64,000 nt of DNA from Sweltsa coloradensis (taxonomy: Eukaryota > Arthropoda > Insecta > Plecoptera > Chloroperlidae): positions 434,001 through 498,000 of the forward strand of contig JAMZAV010000055.1 in NCBI GenBank assembly GCA_024449915.1, written 5' to 3'. Each line of letters begins with the position of its first letter. The stretch's first letter is position 1. A program made the translations under genes and the position numbers. This document shows, one piece after another, positions 39,546 through 52,000 of this stretch. The notes beneath the pieces were generated by a model. The model did no database searches. It worked only from the letters and a program-made list of their open reading frames with translations, and was not told the origin of the DNA.

Positions 39546-42500
39546 CAATTTATAAATTATTTAGAAAAGAAGAAAAGATTTATTTGCTTCCAAATACGTT
39601 TGAAAAGCTTGATTTATACCGTCCAACAAGTTCATTATCAGTCGAACGTATTATAATGTATAACAAAGCCCCAATCTATGCAGAAAAACTATTCAATATT
39701 ACTGAGGAATAAAAGTGAAGCAAACATGATCAGGGTTAAAAGAAAATGAGATGCTACCTATAGAAATGTCGTATAATAAAGTGATATAAGGAAGCATGAC
39801 TACTACTTACGTTCTGTAGGCTATTGTAGAGAGCTCTCACTCGACGGTGATGTAATATGATGTATTATATAAATGTATAATGATGTAATATAGTAAATAA
39901 TCTATCTTGTATTAGTAAAGTAGTTGTAATTGTAAATAGGCCTATGCCATGTATATACAAACAATTCTGACAATGCTTATGTTACGATACACGTACTAGT
40001 TACGCATCACATGTAATCCACAGTGCTAATAAAATACAATAAAATACAAAAACCTAACAGCGTGACATGATTAAGTCTGTCTTCAAATTGAAATCTCCGC
40101 TTGAAACCAGTGAACAGAGAAATGTAGGCTTAAGTATAAGTCGATGGATGTCAGAGAACAGCCCACGTACATTTTATTGGGAAAACAGGATTCCAGATCT
40201 TGAGCTCCCAAAACTAGACGAATCTCACTGTACCGAAAACTAAATTTAAACATAATCCAATAGAAAACTCGACCACAAACAAGTCATAAAGAGTAGAGTA
40301 ATGTTGAAGGTTTTATGCATATACATTTTCTTTTCCATTGTACACAACAAAGCTAGTGTCTTGAATCATAAAACAGATTGTTCAGAAAGTGATAGCACTC
40401 AGTGCTTCCGTAGCATAGGCCTAGGTTTATGTTAAGCTGCTCTAGAAGAATGCACACGCGCCTTGGGCAATGATCACTTTTGTGTCCGTTTCTTTACGGC
40501 CCCTATAACGAATTCTATGACACAGCAATATTTTGCTAAATTGCCTGGATAAGACATTTTGCGTAAAGAAGTCGTTTATGGCATCTTTTCCCGCCAAGCA
40601 AGAATATACACCGATATTAAAAAGAAGGTAAAACACGAAATCGATCAACCTGCGCATTGTAACTGTACACATCCATGGGTCATAATACATTTTGATGTGC
40701 ATGACGTAACTGGATGTTGTGACAGTGAAAAGCACAGATAAAGCTGCCAGTTACATGGTGGGAGACTTCAGTACATACCTTAGTGCCTCAAGGACTGATG
40801 CCGATAAAAACCTACACTTGGTGGTGAAGGAATTGTTAGGCGATCTAAATCATATGATTCTAAGCTGTGCACCTAGTGCTGTGAGATAGGCAATATCGTT
40901 GTATTGAAAATAAAGTTAATACTATTTGGTTTTAATAAGTCAAATAGAAAATACTGCAACAAGAGATGGAGAACAATAGGCACATTAAAACTCAAACTAA
41001 AGTATCCCATACTACGAATAGTTTGTGGGTAAGTATAAATAAATAGTGAAATTCGTATTGAGAGTGCATGTATCTACCTAGTTTTATAACTGATTTTCAG
41101 GGCTATACTTTGACAGCGCGCAGAGCCACCCTACTCCACTCTTAAGGACTGCTAATCAGTACGGCCAATATACTTGAATTTGTTCGTTTTAATGGGATAA
41201 GTTATGTCCAATAAGAAATTAATATAAACACGGAAAAAATACACAAGAGAACGATACAAGCAACACAACTGGTATGCGCTCTGCGTATTTGGGCCCATAT
41301 GATCGAAAGCGAAGTAGTTGCATAAGGCAGATGTATGTAGCTCGTGAGTCAGGAACATGAACAAATTACGTTACACATCTCGTACAAGCCGCCCGCACAC
41401 GAGCGATGTCTCATCCGCCCGTCAGGCTGTGCGTCTAAGACAATCTCACTTGCGAGTTCCATTTAGAAATTGCGCTATAAATTCTCACCCCCTGTTCGCT
41501 CACATGGGCTGTTGACGTCTGCAACCTAGCAATGACGCCGTTACGACGAGGATGCGGGAAAGATGGTCCACATTAGCTGTTGGGTCCGCCGACCTCGCCG
41601 TTAGGACTTAGGGGAAGACTACGATGCGGGTAATACGAAAATACGAGTGATGTAGAGACCTTCGACCACTTTCCTCCTAAAAATGGTGACAATTTGTCTA
41701 AATGAGAAAAAAATAACGAAAATTCGAAGTACGTAGTCGCTCCGCTCGCTAACATTAACTTATGTTCAGTGGTGAATACAATAACGTGTGTGATATTTGC
41801 ATCTCTGTGTCGTATTCATACATAAAAGTCAGCTCAAGAAGTTAAAACGCTCCAGCCTCCAGGGAATTCACCAGTGGACCTTCTGTTTTTGAGGCAAGAA
41901 TAAACAAATATGGCCAGAGAGCTAGAAAAAACAACGAAACGACATAAAAGGTGTATTTTTCGTGATATCCACGGGAAGCTCTCAGTTAAACAAAACGCCT
42001 CACATACGTTCTACCCCGATGCCACACCTGATTCGATTACGCCAGTGTAAACGATGAATGCGCAACGCGAGAAACCATTCACCCTATATGTTACACTAAA
42101 CATGCCACTTTAGAATTAGTAACACCTAGCTAGAACTACCCTCGTAGTTATCTCCGTCGGGTCACACGGACTCGGGAATAAAGGCCATTTAATTTACGAT
42201 TCTCGTACGTCATGGAAAAAGGCTCTTTAACGACCTCATCCTATGATGCATTGCGCGCATTCCTGTCAAACCGCGATATCATTCACATTTAAGTCGGCGC
42301 GCACTCTCCAGCACGGCACACATCCGAGAGAAACTCCCAAACTGTGACATTGTTGGTGAGAATATATAAAGTTTGAGATTATTGTTGAAACGAATTCACG
42401 TCTTGGTAGCTATAATTCAAGTGTAACCCCGATTTATTGCAACTTCCTCTCGAATCTTCCCCACTCTCTATCTCCGCACACCTCGTCTTGTCGTAATGGG

Positions 42501-43608
42501 AGAACCATGTAGAGCAATGGAAGCGAGGAAATTAACGAGAAAGTTCCTGCATCTTGCGAGATGGGCTTTGTTAGATATAACACACTCGCAACTCAAACCC
42601 GCACCTACCTACCTAGCTCGATAATAACCGTGGTGACAGATGCTGCACTGATGTTCATTACGCCAGCCCAGGTCCGACTATGTACACAGGGAGATTACAC
42701 CAGTCATCCAATTAATTTGATTTAATACACTCCCGGATAAATGACAAGTCCGCTAAAATCGATGTAGTACGACATGGGGTATTATTAACATTGCTTCTGA
42801 TTTACATACATATATCGGCGGGGGTATTGTTCCCATGGTCCCACGGAGCATTACAAGGGTTTAATATGGATATATCGGTAGGATCATCACAACAAGAAGA
42901 ACAGCACAGGCGTCGCGTCTGATTTACGGGAACCGTTTACCTTGGCCGGGCGAATAGCGATATATGGGAAGGTGTGCGGGTATCCGAGGCAAGCTTTATG
43001 GACGCGATCCAACAATTCACCCAGTTTCGGGGAGGGGCTCGAGCTTTTTACCCTGGTAGAGATAGTAAGAGACTTTCAAAGCTTTATGGAAGTACGGAGA
43101 CGTATATGAAATATTCTCCAGTCTTGATATCATCACTCAAGTGCGCTCAAAGTATAGTTTCTTTTTAAAAAAGAAGATAGCTACTCTCCATGGACTTACT
43201 AAGATATTCAATTTGATAAAGGTATCTAGTTTTTAATAAAATTCATGCGCTAAAATATACTTTAAAACCGTTGGCACACCAGAAGGGAATATATGTTTTA
43301 CTGTTTACAATATGAGGTAAAAGTTGGTGTCAAGTCTGCACTATATTCAATTAAAAAAGGATTTACATATCACTTCAAACTTGAGCAAAGTAATTTTAAC
43401 CACTATACGATATAATGCCCCTGGATATTATTACTTTTAACATGCAGAGATATGGGAGAATAAAGACCTCATACAAAATTATTCTTCAGTAGGGTGCCCC
43501 TAGGCCCGTATGAGCCCTCATCACCGTTGAGACGCGATAGATTGCGCGTCATAGATTAATACTACCACGTACCAGGCAATCTGTTGTAGTGCCCTCTAGA
43601 CTTTCGAT
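39546..43608. other. AT-rich intergenic DNA, no supported gene
   Basis: A weak AATAAAATACAATAAAATAC tail-like run lies at 40028-40047. CGCTCCGCTCGC at 41740-41751 recalls the GAGCG repeat of 32.5 kb. The frames at 40442-40735, 41152-41364 and 42974-43168 show no domain. Confidence 0.5.
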
Positions 43609-43609
43609 A

Positions 43610-43679
43610 CTGCTGCTGCTGCTGTTGTTGTTGTTGTTCCACTTGTTGTTGTTGTTGTTGTTGTTGTTGTTCCACTTGT
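43610..43679 (+). repeat. (CTG)/(GTT) compound microsatellite
   Basis: CTG triplets pass into GTT triplets, interrupted twice by the same TCCACTT, so the second GTT block looks like a local duplication of the first. Confidence 0.9.
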
Positions 43680-43680
43680 T

Positions 43681-43704
43681 CTAGCAGTCATTAATGACTG
43701 CTAG
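43681..43704. other. Perfect 24-bp palindrome
   Basis: CTAGCAGTCATT is followed directly by its exact reverse complement AATGACTGCTAG, with no spacer, beside the GTT microsatellite. It could be a dimeric protein-binding site, the closed ends of a lost element, or a repair product. No function can be assigned. Confidence 0.85.
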
Positions 43705-46700
43705 CGATGAGCATGCGCAGAACTAAAAGGCGATCGCAACGCTTTAGTGAGTATTCGGCAAGTTATTCAATCAACGATTCTACACATTTATATGTACAAA
43801 ATATTAGTTTAAACTTAAAAAATACCTTTTTACGTTACTATATGAAATTCCTCGTGCTTTATAGATGTTTTGGTTGCAAATTCCAACTTACTTTATTAAG
43901 TGTTCAATGCGTTTATAAACTTCGTTAGTAGCTTCAATTTAAATGATAATCACGCCATTATTACGCAACAACTAACTTCCCTGCGAGCCAAACCAACTAA
44001 CCCCGTTTTGTGTCAGGGCTGGTAAAGGAGAAACGACACGGATCCCGGAAGTAATACAATTACCCACTACCGGACACAGATTGTTATTTGTCACTGTGAC
44101 AGCGGAATCCAGTTTACGGGACAGTGAAGGATTTCTTATAGCCCGTGATCCATGTACGTCAAAATGACATATAGAGAGAATCTGTTCCCATCGCTCCGAC
44201 ATCTCAACTCGTGTAGCTGCAAGCTGTGACTTGTAATCAACATAATGTGCAAGTCGTGTGAATACTCATATCTGATGACTGATGATGCCCCTGGGAGCTC
44301 GGGATTGCCAAGTTACAAAACATGACTTGAGAAGGAAGTTCGTAATGAGCTCGGGAAGGCCTATTAAAAACGCAAAATTCAAGATTATAAAAAATAAAAT
44401 ACATCTTTTGAAGTTACAATCCACATTATTTACTACTCACATATATAAACACTATCATTCTCAATCTATGGAATTTATGTACATTTCCTAAAATTCTAGA
44501 ACACAAGAATTTTCATTGCATTTTTTTTTATTACAAACATTTATATTTCATGTTCATAAAAAAACAACATCTTTTTTCGATCCGATAACAACAAAGTAAA
44601 TTTTATGATTTGGTGCGGGAGAAGAAACATCACTGAGGAAGAATCGTGTATCGAGCTTAGAGTGTTAGCCTGGGTTGAGATTCCCTAGAAAGTCGTGTCT
44701 TTTTATCAATTACCTAAATCTCGGTCCACACCACTCTAGGTGCACCATTCTCCGCTGAGACGCCACCAAGACGTCGCGGAGACAAAACAATTCCTCGGAG
44801 ACGCCATACATACGTAAAACAAACAACGTTCGGACGTGTAAACCGGCGGGCGGGCTGGTCTCGGGGGAGGGGCGTTATTTCCCCTGGGAGCGCGGCGTAC
44901 CCTAGGGGTGACCCTATTGATCAGGGTGGCCGGCCGCAAGACGGACGTCGCTGTCCCACGCCGAGGTAATATTGTAATCACTCTCGAGGTAAGTGGTAGA
45001 GCTACGTGCCGGCTACAGTGTCACGTACCGGCGCATTATGCCAGGCCACAGATGTTGACGCTCTTGACGGCGGGTCTAAGTTATTGGGGTCACATCTTGA
45101 GACAGAGTGGCAGGGAACGGGAAATTGAAAACGGAACATTGGTTTAATTTGGTAAAGAAACGGTCGAAACGCTGGTAAAGTTACCACGTGAACGAAAATT
45201 TATTACCATCATGCATTACACTTTAATGCTATAAAGTTGGTCACTTATTTGTAACACCATTATTCAATTTTGAGTAAGTGCATAAGTTAAACTGTACAAC
45301 AAGAAAAAAACGAGTGTTGGTGAGTTGGTAAATAGTTAGATTGGATATTAAAATGTTGCACGGAGCTTGGAAACTAGGTAGACTATTATGTAATATGAAT
45401 ATTAACATTCCGAGGTTGAGCTTAGACTTTCGACTTATAACTGAAAGCTGCTTTCGTATAAAGTGACAGGTACAAATAGTGTGCGAGCAATGCTTGTTAT
45501 GGATGAAGGTGGAGTCAAGTGTTTTCGTCTGCTCGTTTGCCTTGAATAACTGGGGTTAATTCAGAACTTATTGAGTGAGAAGAGAAACCAATGCAGATTA
45601 CCCTGTGTAAACCTTTTACTTTCGAGCGTCTATTGATTAGGACATCATGGATGGAGGGGAGGGGGGGGGGGGGGGCGTGTCGGGAGATTAATAGTAGGGA
45701 ATTAGCAGGTACACCCCAGAAAGAGACAGTGAAGCTGCCAAAAGATAGGGAAACTGGTCACAAAGCCAGGCGTTGAGTGATAAGCGTCGCAGTACGATAC
45801 GAGCACCTAGGCGTAGCGAGGGCAAGGCAAGAGAACAGAACACAGAACTTGTTGCACGAGTCTCACAGCAAGCGCGAGGAGGGAGGGAACGTGGATCCCA
45901 CGGAGGATAAAGAGAAGGAAAGTCAGAATTAACACGCGGCGTTATGAAATCTTGGGATTACGTTCGAGTTTATATGAAACTTCTAAAGTACTTAACTACT
46001 GACAAGTAATTACGCAACATAATTTCAAAGCACCTGCAGAAAATTGCGAGACCGAATTTATTGCATCGCGCCGGGTTTACGAGAAACATGCGAGTGTTTT
46101 AGCTCGAGGAATCAATTAGGTCCCCCATTCTAACGGAAACTCGGTTTGAGAGCTTACAATAGAGTACACCCAGCCACTCTTCGAGCGAGTCGAAATTAAT
46201 ATGTGGACGGTAACATTTAATTTGTTTGCATGAAGAAGAAAGATGAATCGACTTCAAGCGCGTTTATTAGTTTGAACATTACGAGCGTTCTGCAATTACT
46301 AGAGATGTTCAGTTAACAACAAAATAGTTGCAACACGTATCTCATCGTCAATTCCCAAACTTGTAATATTCATTTCTACCTCCGATCTGGGCAGAGGATC
46401 TCTTAGGAAAACAGAGCAGTAAAAACCGGCTTATACCATTCAAAGTTAAAAACTTGCTGCGTTTAATTTGCATGCAGAAAATTTATATTCATGTCTAGGT
46501 CGTTTACAGAAGTCTAGCGTTAAAAAATGCAAATACATATCCTACGAAATCATAACGGTATAGCCCATTTCACAAGCGTAACTTCTTTACTATCCTTTCC
46601 ACAGAAAAAACGAAATAACACTATTATAAAGAGCGGGTAATGCGACTTTCATGCAAACTAGATGAACGTTCTCGTCAAATGTTCTATTCCTGAAAATATC

Positions 46701-46883
46701 TACATTACGGTACCGGGCCGAATGAGGGACGGCTCTCTCTAAGGTTAATAGCACATATACATATAAATACAAACACAGATTCTTAAAATACAAGAATAAA
46801 CTAATTTTGAAATAATTGACTTCGTCAAATAATATGGTATAATTCTTGTTCCGTTTCGCGAACTAAAAACTTATTCCGGAGTT
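43705..46883. other. Intergenic DNA, no supported gene
   Basis: A GC-richer patch at 44740-45070 carries several overlapping short frames on both strands and no domain. A poly(G) tract lies at 45661-45675. CTAGGCGTAGCGAGGGCAAG (45808-45827) again resembles the GAGCG repeat family. Confidence 0.5.
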
Positions 46884-47025
46884 TGGTGGAGGTGCCGAGT
46901 CCAAGATAATTTATGTCTACAATACGGATAACCTATACACTCTGCACACAAATAGTTGACTAGGACCGTATTGTATACATGAATGCCACGCAAGTCCGTG
47001 TCATCACGTAAGAATATCCAGAGTT

Positions 47026-47043
47026 TGGTGGAGGTGCCGGGTC
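47026..47043 (+). other. PBS-like 18-mer (exact) after CA-GAGTT
   Basis: Upstream context ATCACGTAAGAATATCCA plus GAGTT is shared with 60739 (ATCACGTAATAATATTCA plus GAGTT). A repeat ending in CA five bases before the PBS is what an LTR 3' end looks like. Confidence 0.65.
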
Positions 47044-47191
47044 AAGAGAATCTACCCTCTACACACAAATAGTTGACTAGGACGCGTATTGTATCACACA
47101 ACTACCAGTTTTCATAGCGAGAATATTCGGGATTCGTGGATGTGCCAGGATAAAGAGAATTTAATATGTCCACCAAATAATATACAGTGTT

Positions 47192-47209
47192 TGGTGGAGG
47201 TGCCGGGTT
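47192..47209 (+). other. PBS-like word, one mismatch, after CA-GTGTT
   Basis: TGGTGGAGGTGCCGGGTT differs only in the last base. The preceding ATACA plus GTGTT again places CA five bases upstream. Confidence 0.55.
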
Positions 47210-47779
47210 GAAGAAAACTAATGATGTGTCCGCTAGACGAGTACCCCTCTATACCTAACTCACCGTGACCGACATCGGCAGCATTCAGAGCGACTTCACG
47301 GCTTAATTTCAGTTCAAGTGACGGAAACATGGTCGGAAATCTACTCCTCGAATAAAAAATATTCATCTCATTTAGTTTGTGGAAGGTGCAAGACGGTTAA
47401 AGCCAGCAAAAGTCTACTACTCTTCTCTTAGCTTGTACCCCAAACCCCCCATGGATGTGACGGAACAGCCAATTAGAGCAGCGTCGTGTCGTGTCGTGTC
47501 AGTGACGTGCGTTGAGCAGCTGACATGGAGTCGGGCAAAAAGAGAAAACATGCGTCTATCTCGTCCACTTTCTTGTGAGAAAAGAGAAAAACTCTTTTCA
47601 TCTAGATGAAGGGTATCGACTTGCTACTCGAAGAAGTCGGATATATAATGATGTTTCACCATTATACGCATTTCCTCTTCTTTTCATCCATTCAACCCTA
47701 CCACCACGTCAGATGGGATTATTTGCGGGAAAGGGGGGAGAACGTGTGCAAATTTAAATAATTTGTTTTTAACACAGGT

Positions 47780-48001
47780 GGAGGGGTTATAAAGGTAGTT
47801 ACAACATTTTTTTTAATGTGTAATTTTGAATTGCCATTATTCGCTATATAAATTAAATGGATATTAAAGTTAAGACACTATTTTAAAGGTAAAAAAAAAA
47901 CTTTAAAAAACTGTCTTTAACTTTGATATCCATTTACTTTGTATAGCGAATAATGGTAATTTAAAACAACAAAAAAATTAAACAACCTTTATAACCCCTC
48001 C
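47780..48001. mobile_element. 222-bp hairpin element (MITE-like)
   Basis: GGAGGGGTTATAAAGGT at the left end is the reverse complement of ACCTTTATAACCCCTCC (one-base offset) at the right. Pairing continues through ATTCGCTATA, AATGGATAT and AAAGTTAA towards the centre, so nearly the whole element folds into one stem of about 105 bp with an A-rich tip. There is no frame inside. Flanking bases (ACACAGGT and ATGTTCCC) show no clear target duplication. Confidence 0.8.
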
Positions 48002-48146
48002 ATGTTCCCACAAACAACATATATATCAGGTAGACAATGCCAGTGGTGCCGGTAGTTCCTTTATAATGCAACACCCGTTATCACGGGAACGTGAAGAGAA
48101 TGGACAAGATGCCCGATAAGTCGCTGCTATTAAATGTGCGATTTTA

Positions 48147-48164
48147 TGGTGGAGGTGCCGGTTC
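48147..48164 (+). other. PBS-like word, one mismatch
   Basis: TGGTGGAGGTGCCGGTTC differs at one position. It is preceded by GATTTTA and lies only 145 bp from the hairpin element. Confidence 0.5.
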
Positions 48165-49017
48165 CAAACCTCGGTGGAAGAACCCAAGGGACGATGCTAC
48201 CCTCGTTGGTTGGCGACGTTAAGATTTGTGAATAGATAAAGCTCGATGACGATACAGATTTGGTACAGTGCTCGTTCCTCGATCATTATAATCAACAATA
48301 ATGAATAATATATCACCCTAAACTAGGGGTTGAAAACACGCTGGCACCAAGAATAGAAAATCTATCACCGACTATGATGCTCCGTTCGGTTAACTCTAGA
48401 GTTTTCAGTCGCGCTTGAAGCAATTTCTTTCTCCAGCTTTCCTAGGTGCTTCCCGGCTAGAGTGCTTTATTCAATCTGGTACTCTGAACTCCAGTAATAT
48501 TGTTTGGCTGGCTGCGCGTTTGTTGGTTATCTAATCACGGGGGCTGTTTGTCCACGTCTCGTTTCATTGCAAACCCGTTGGAAAAGCACACGCCGCGATG
48601 CAGAGGTGAACACGTATTCGGACGGCGGGTGTGTACTCACGCCATTCAAATACACCTCGCACAGTCAAAGCTTTATTTGTGGATCGAGCCTTAAGGGTCT
48701 TTAGTAGACGTAGCAAACAGAGTGCGCAAACTGCGAACGCACATTTAGCTACTGTAAAACAACTCCAGAGTGAGTGGTTCGCGTTAGAGCAATAGAATAA
48801 GGACGGAAATGTAGAGATTCTAGATGTGCGAATTCGTCGATTTAATATTTTACATCTCCATGGAACGCTCGATATCGTAGTGAAGACGGTCGATGAAGAA
48901 CATAAATAACACTATTCTATCCAGCGTTTTCTGAAACGAATACAATCTTATGACAATACATGACAATAGAAATACTAGTTCGATATTTCTCAGACAAGCA
49001 TTCATCGATTCATCGAA
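48165..49017. other. Intergenic DNA, no gene seen
   Basis: Two overlapping plus frames (48500-48704) in different phases have no recognisable domain. Nothing else is evident. Confidence 0.5.
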
Positions 49018-49081
49018 ACTGGTGAAGTCAGCTCAACACTATAACTTATACTAGATCGCGGGTTCGATTCCCGTCATCAGT
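49018..49081 (+). pseudogene. tRNA-like pseudogene, about 64 nt
   Basis: ACTGGTG (49018-49024) can pair fully with CATCAGT (49075-49081) as a 7-bp acceptor, with one G-T wobble. Next to the 3' strand is a proper T arm, GCGGG-TTCGATT-CCCGT (49058-49074), holding a perfect B box GGTTCGATTCC. Only 33 nt remain for the D arm, anticodon arm and variable loop, too few for a cytosolic tRNA, and no A box is convincing. I infer a tRNA relic with a lost D arm, or a SINE head. No CCA follows. Confidence 0.5.
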
Positions 49082-52000
49082 AATTCTTAATGTAGGTTTG
49101 TCCTAGGTTAGATGCATCCATAAGGCCGATGATGGATCTAATGAAGTATTTCAACAATCCTATAGAGTATTCTTTCCCAACTGACGTAACTCCCTTATAA
49201 CTAAAAAGGTAGATAATTTCTCTCCAGTAGCGTTGCTTGCAAATGTTGATACGTTTTATGAAGCGTATCCACGAAAGACGATAGACTATTAAGATACAAA
49301 GCTTGTGTCTCCGGAGCCACCTAAACAATGCATTTGCTAAGATAAGCGCTTAAGTCAATATTTCCAGTAAGACGTATCCCCCTGTGTTGTAGTATACTAT
49401 ATAGAAGTTAGCTTGTAGATGCGAGAATTAAACTGGTACGGAAACCAAAAGGAAATACTGACTCTTTCAACCAGTTAACATCTTGACGTCGTCCGTGCAA
49501 GGCGCAGGATCAACGGATTCACCAACCGTCTTATGGGGTTTGCGTTGATGTGTTCAACTGCAAATCGCGCTTTTGAACGCGAAATCTCTGTGCGAAATGT
49601 GCCATCAGTTCGTTTGAGTTGGAAAGTATCGCATCGAGTGAACGGTACAGTGTTGTTAACACAGGAATGAAACTTTGAGTCACAAAATGTTTCGAGACTG
49701 AAAGTTTATAGACTTACATGTTTCTTTTGTTGACTTCATAAAAGCACTGATTGTTCCTTAAAAATGCGCACAGAAACGCCGCAAAGGGAAGTGTTTTGGA
49801 TTGTTAACTTCTATACCATTTCTTGCACCTCATTTTTTCAAAGGTCGTACAGACGCGGGCATGTCAATAAATCCTATCACGCATACTTAGTACTTACACG
49901 AGTTTAATTCACCCTAGACGTCGAGAAGTAAAACAAAACGCCGGTTTGAGATAAGCCTACGCGTAAACTCCAGCTATTCTCTCGCGTAGAGCGGTTGGCC
50001 GCACAGACACCCGAGAGATCAAAGAACGCCCTCTAATGGATATCTAAGACTCAGGGGGTAAGTCCTTGAAGTACGTTACGTTCTAAGGGGAGGCAATTAA
50101 CTCGGTAAATATATACTCTCTCTTCGTACGTAAATAAGTTGCCTTTCTGTGTTTTAAGGGTGGCAAACTTTCTACAACAAAGATCTAAGACGAAACAACG
50201 GAAGTCTACGCTGCTTCAAGAGTATGTGTATTCGTGATCCCATTTAACAGCCAACGCTAACTTATCAACAACAATCGCAATCCCATTGGCTCTTCTTAAT
50301 TGTGATTCAACCCCACTAGGCAAAGTCTAATACGATATTAAACCGCACGAAACTGAAAAAGCAACGGTTCTCTTTCAGAGATTTCTACGCTGATTTTTGT
50401 TTGTAACGAAAGTTAGAAAAACGAGGAGGACAGTTTTGAAACCATTAACACAGTCGCCGCCTTCGATTAGTTTACAAAATAATTGCGTTAGTCACTAATG
50501 GATGTTTGAAGTGGTAGCTTCCATACTTTTCGGGATGCAAATTCGCAAAACGTTGTAACTTTTTACCGTCCTGGTTGGAAAATACTAAAAGCATACATCG
50601 AACATAAAGGAAGCGGATTTGATGAAGCACTATTTCCGAAAGTTTCATTTTAATAAAGTAATCAATGGAAAGGTATAGCTACTATTTCATTTCGGTTAGA
50701 GCATTCACAACGTATTCGCGTTGATAGGACGATACATGAACCCACGCTTTTAAAGATGATGTATTCATATCCCACGAGAATTCGCTTGGTGGTTACCACT
50801 CATATCCATCATGTTGATGGGTACAGTGAAAACACATGTACCAACATAACGAAAACACAAAGGTACATAAATATTGCATGAGGTTTACACAATGGTCGAA
50901 CTAACAAGTACCTGTCTAGTTTGAACACAAATAATTTTATTGATGGTTGAATTGGAATGAATAAAGGAATCAAGTAAAATTTGGTGTTTACGTTGATTTT
51001 AAATACGACTATACATATAAAAACACGATATCTTTATTAACCACACCACCCAGGCGCTCCCCGAAGTGAAAATTTGTTAGTCACTAATTCAATTATAGCG
51101 AAATATAGGGGCGATTCTGTTGGCAATATAGGCCTATAAACATATGGCTAGCTTTAGTACTCAAAAGTAATTATAACTAACTGCTTTGTTAGGCGAAGTT
51201 GTAAAAGATAACAATAACCTGATACAGTTGAAAAGCTTACGACATAAATTAAAGAACGCTGGAGTCGAGAAAAACACTTTCATATCTGATTGGAACGGTC
51301 TGCCCAGCATTGCTCGTCTTTCATATCTTGAGAACAAATCACTCTTTAATCTTTCACATTGTAAGGAATGGCAATGTGGTCTTCTCGGTGGTAACCATGT
51401 CTTTCAACACACTATACACGTGCCAATTGCCTAATCATAAATATAGTCGGACTTAAGTCAGCTTAGGCGGCCTGCACGAGCTACACGCACGCGGCGCGTC
51501 TCTCGCACGAATAGGCTAACAAGCTGGCGTTCAAATCCCATCGAAGCCACCACATATATATTGGAAATATCAGGCGGGCGTGCCTAGCTGTGAGAACCAA
51601 CATAGATCAATATGCTGAACAAGATGTTTTCCAAGCTAGATACGTGGGTAGATGGCTACATCTCGTGCACTTCAAAGAAACATATTAATGGTGATCCAGG
51701 TCGTACGCCAGCATGTGCGTAATAAGAAGCTAGCGAGACGCGACAGGAGAAAAACTGTCAATAATAATTTATCGTATAGACAGGCTGAAAAACACGTACG
51801 CAATACACGAGCACGTATCATTTGGTTTGCTTTGAACTCGTATGCTTTGAGATACCACACGTAGATTCGAATAAAAGGAATGATTTTACCTCAGGATGAA
51901 ATGTGGTATATTATTTTGTAGGCATTTGCTTTTTTTTTTCAGCGAACGTGTGCGTGTCTATATGCGTGTGAACTGTAATAAAATGTATTCCATTCTTTAA

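Larger units (their letters stand above)
46884..47209 (+). repeat. Cluster of four PBS-like words with shared spacers
   Basis: 18-mers stand at 46884-46901 (one mismatch), 47026-47043 (exact), 47134-47151 (degraded) and 47192-47209 (one mismatch). After the first two the spacer carries CACAAATAGTTGACTAGGAC (46946-46965 and 47062-47081) followed by CGTATTGTAT, so a unit of about 117-142 bp has duplicated. AGAATATCCAGAGTT before 47026 recurs before 60739, and a weaker form (AGAATATTCGGGATT) before 47134. This looks like a small tandem array of LTR-end plus PBS, as produced by LTR-LTR recombination in miniature LTR elements. No coding sequence lies in it. Confidence 0.7.

Noticed and set aside
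51480..51560. GTTCAAATCCC with GAAGCCACCA following, considered as a tRNA gene
   Set aside because: The T-stem does not pair, no A box or acceptor partner is found upstream.
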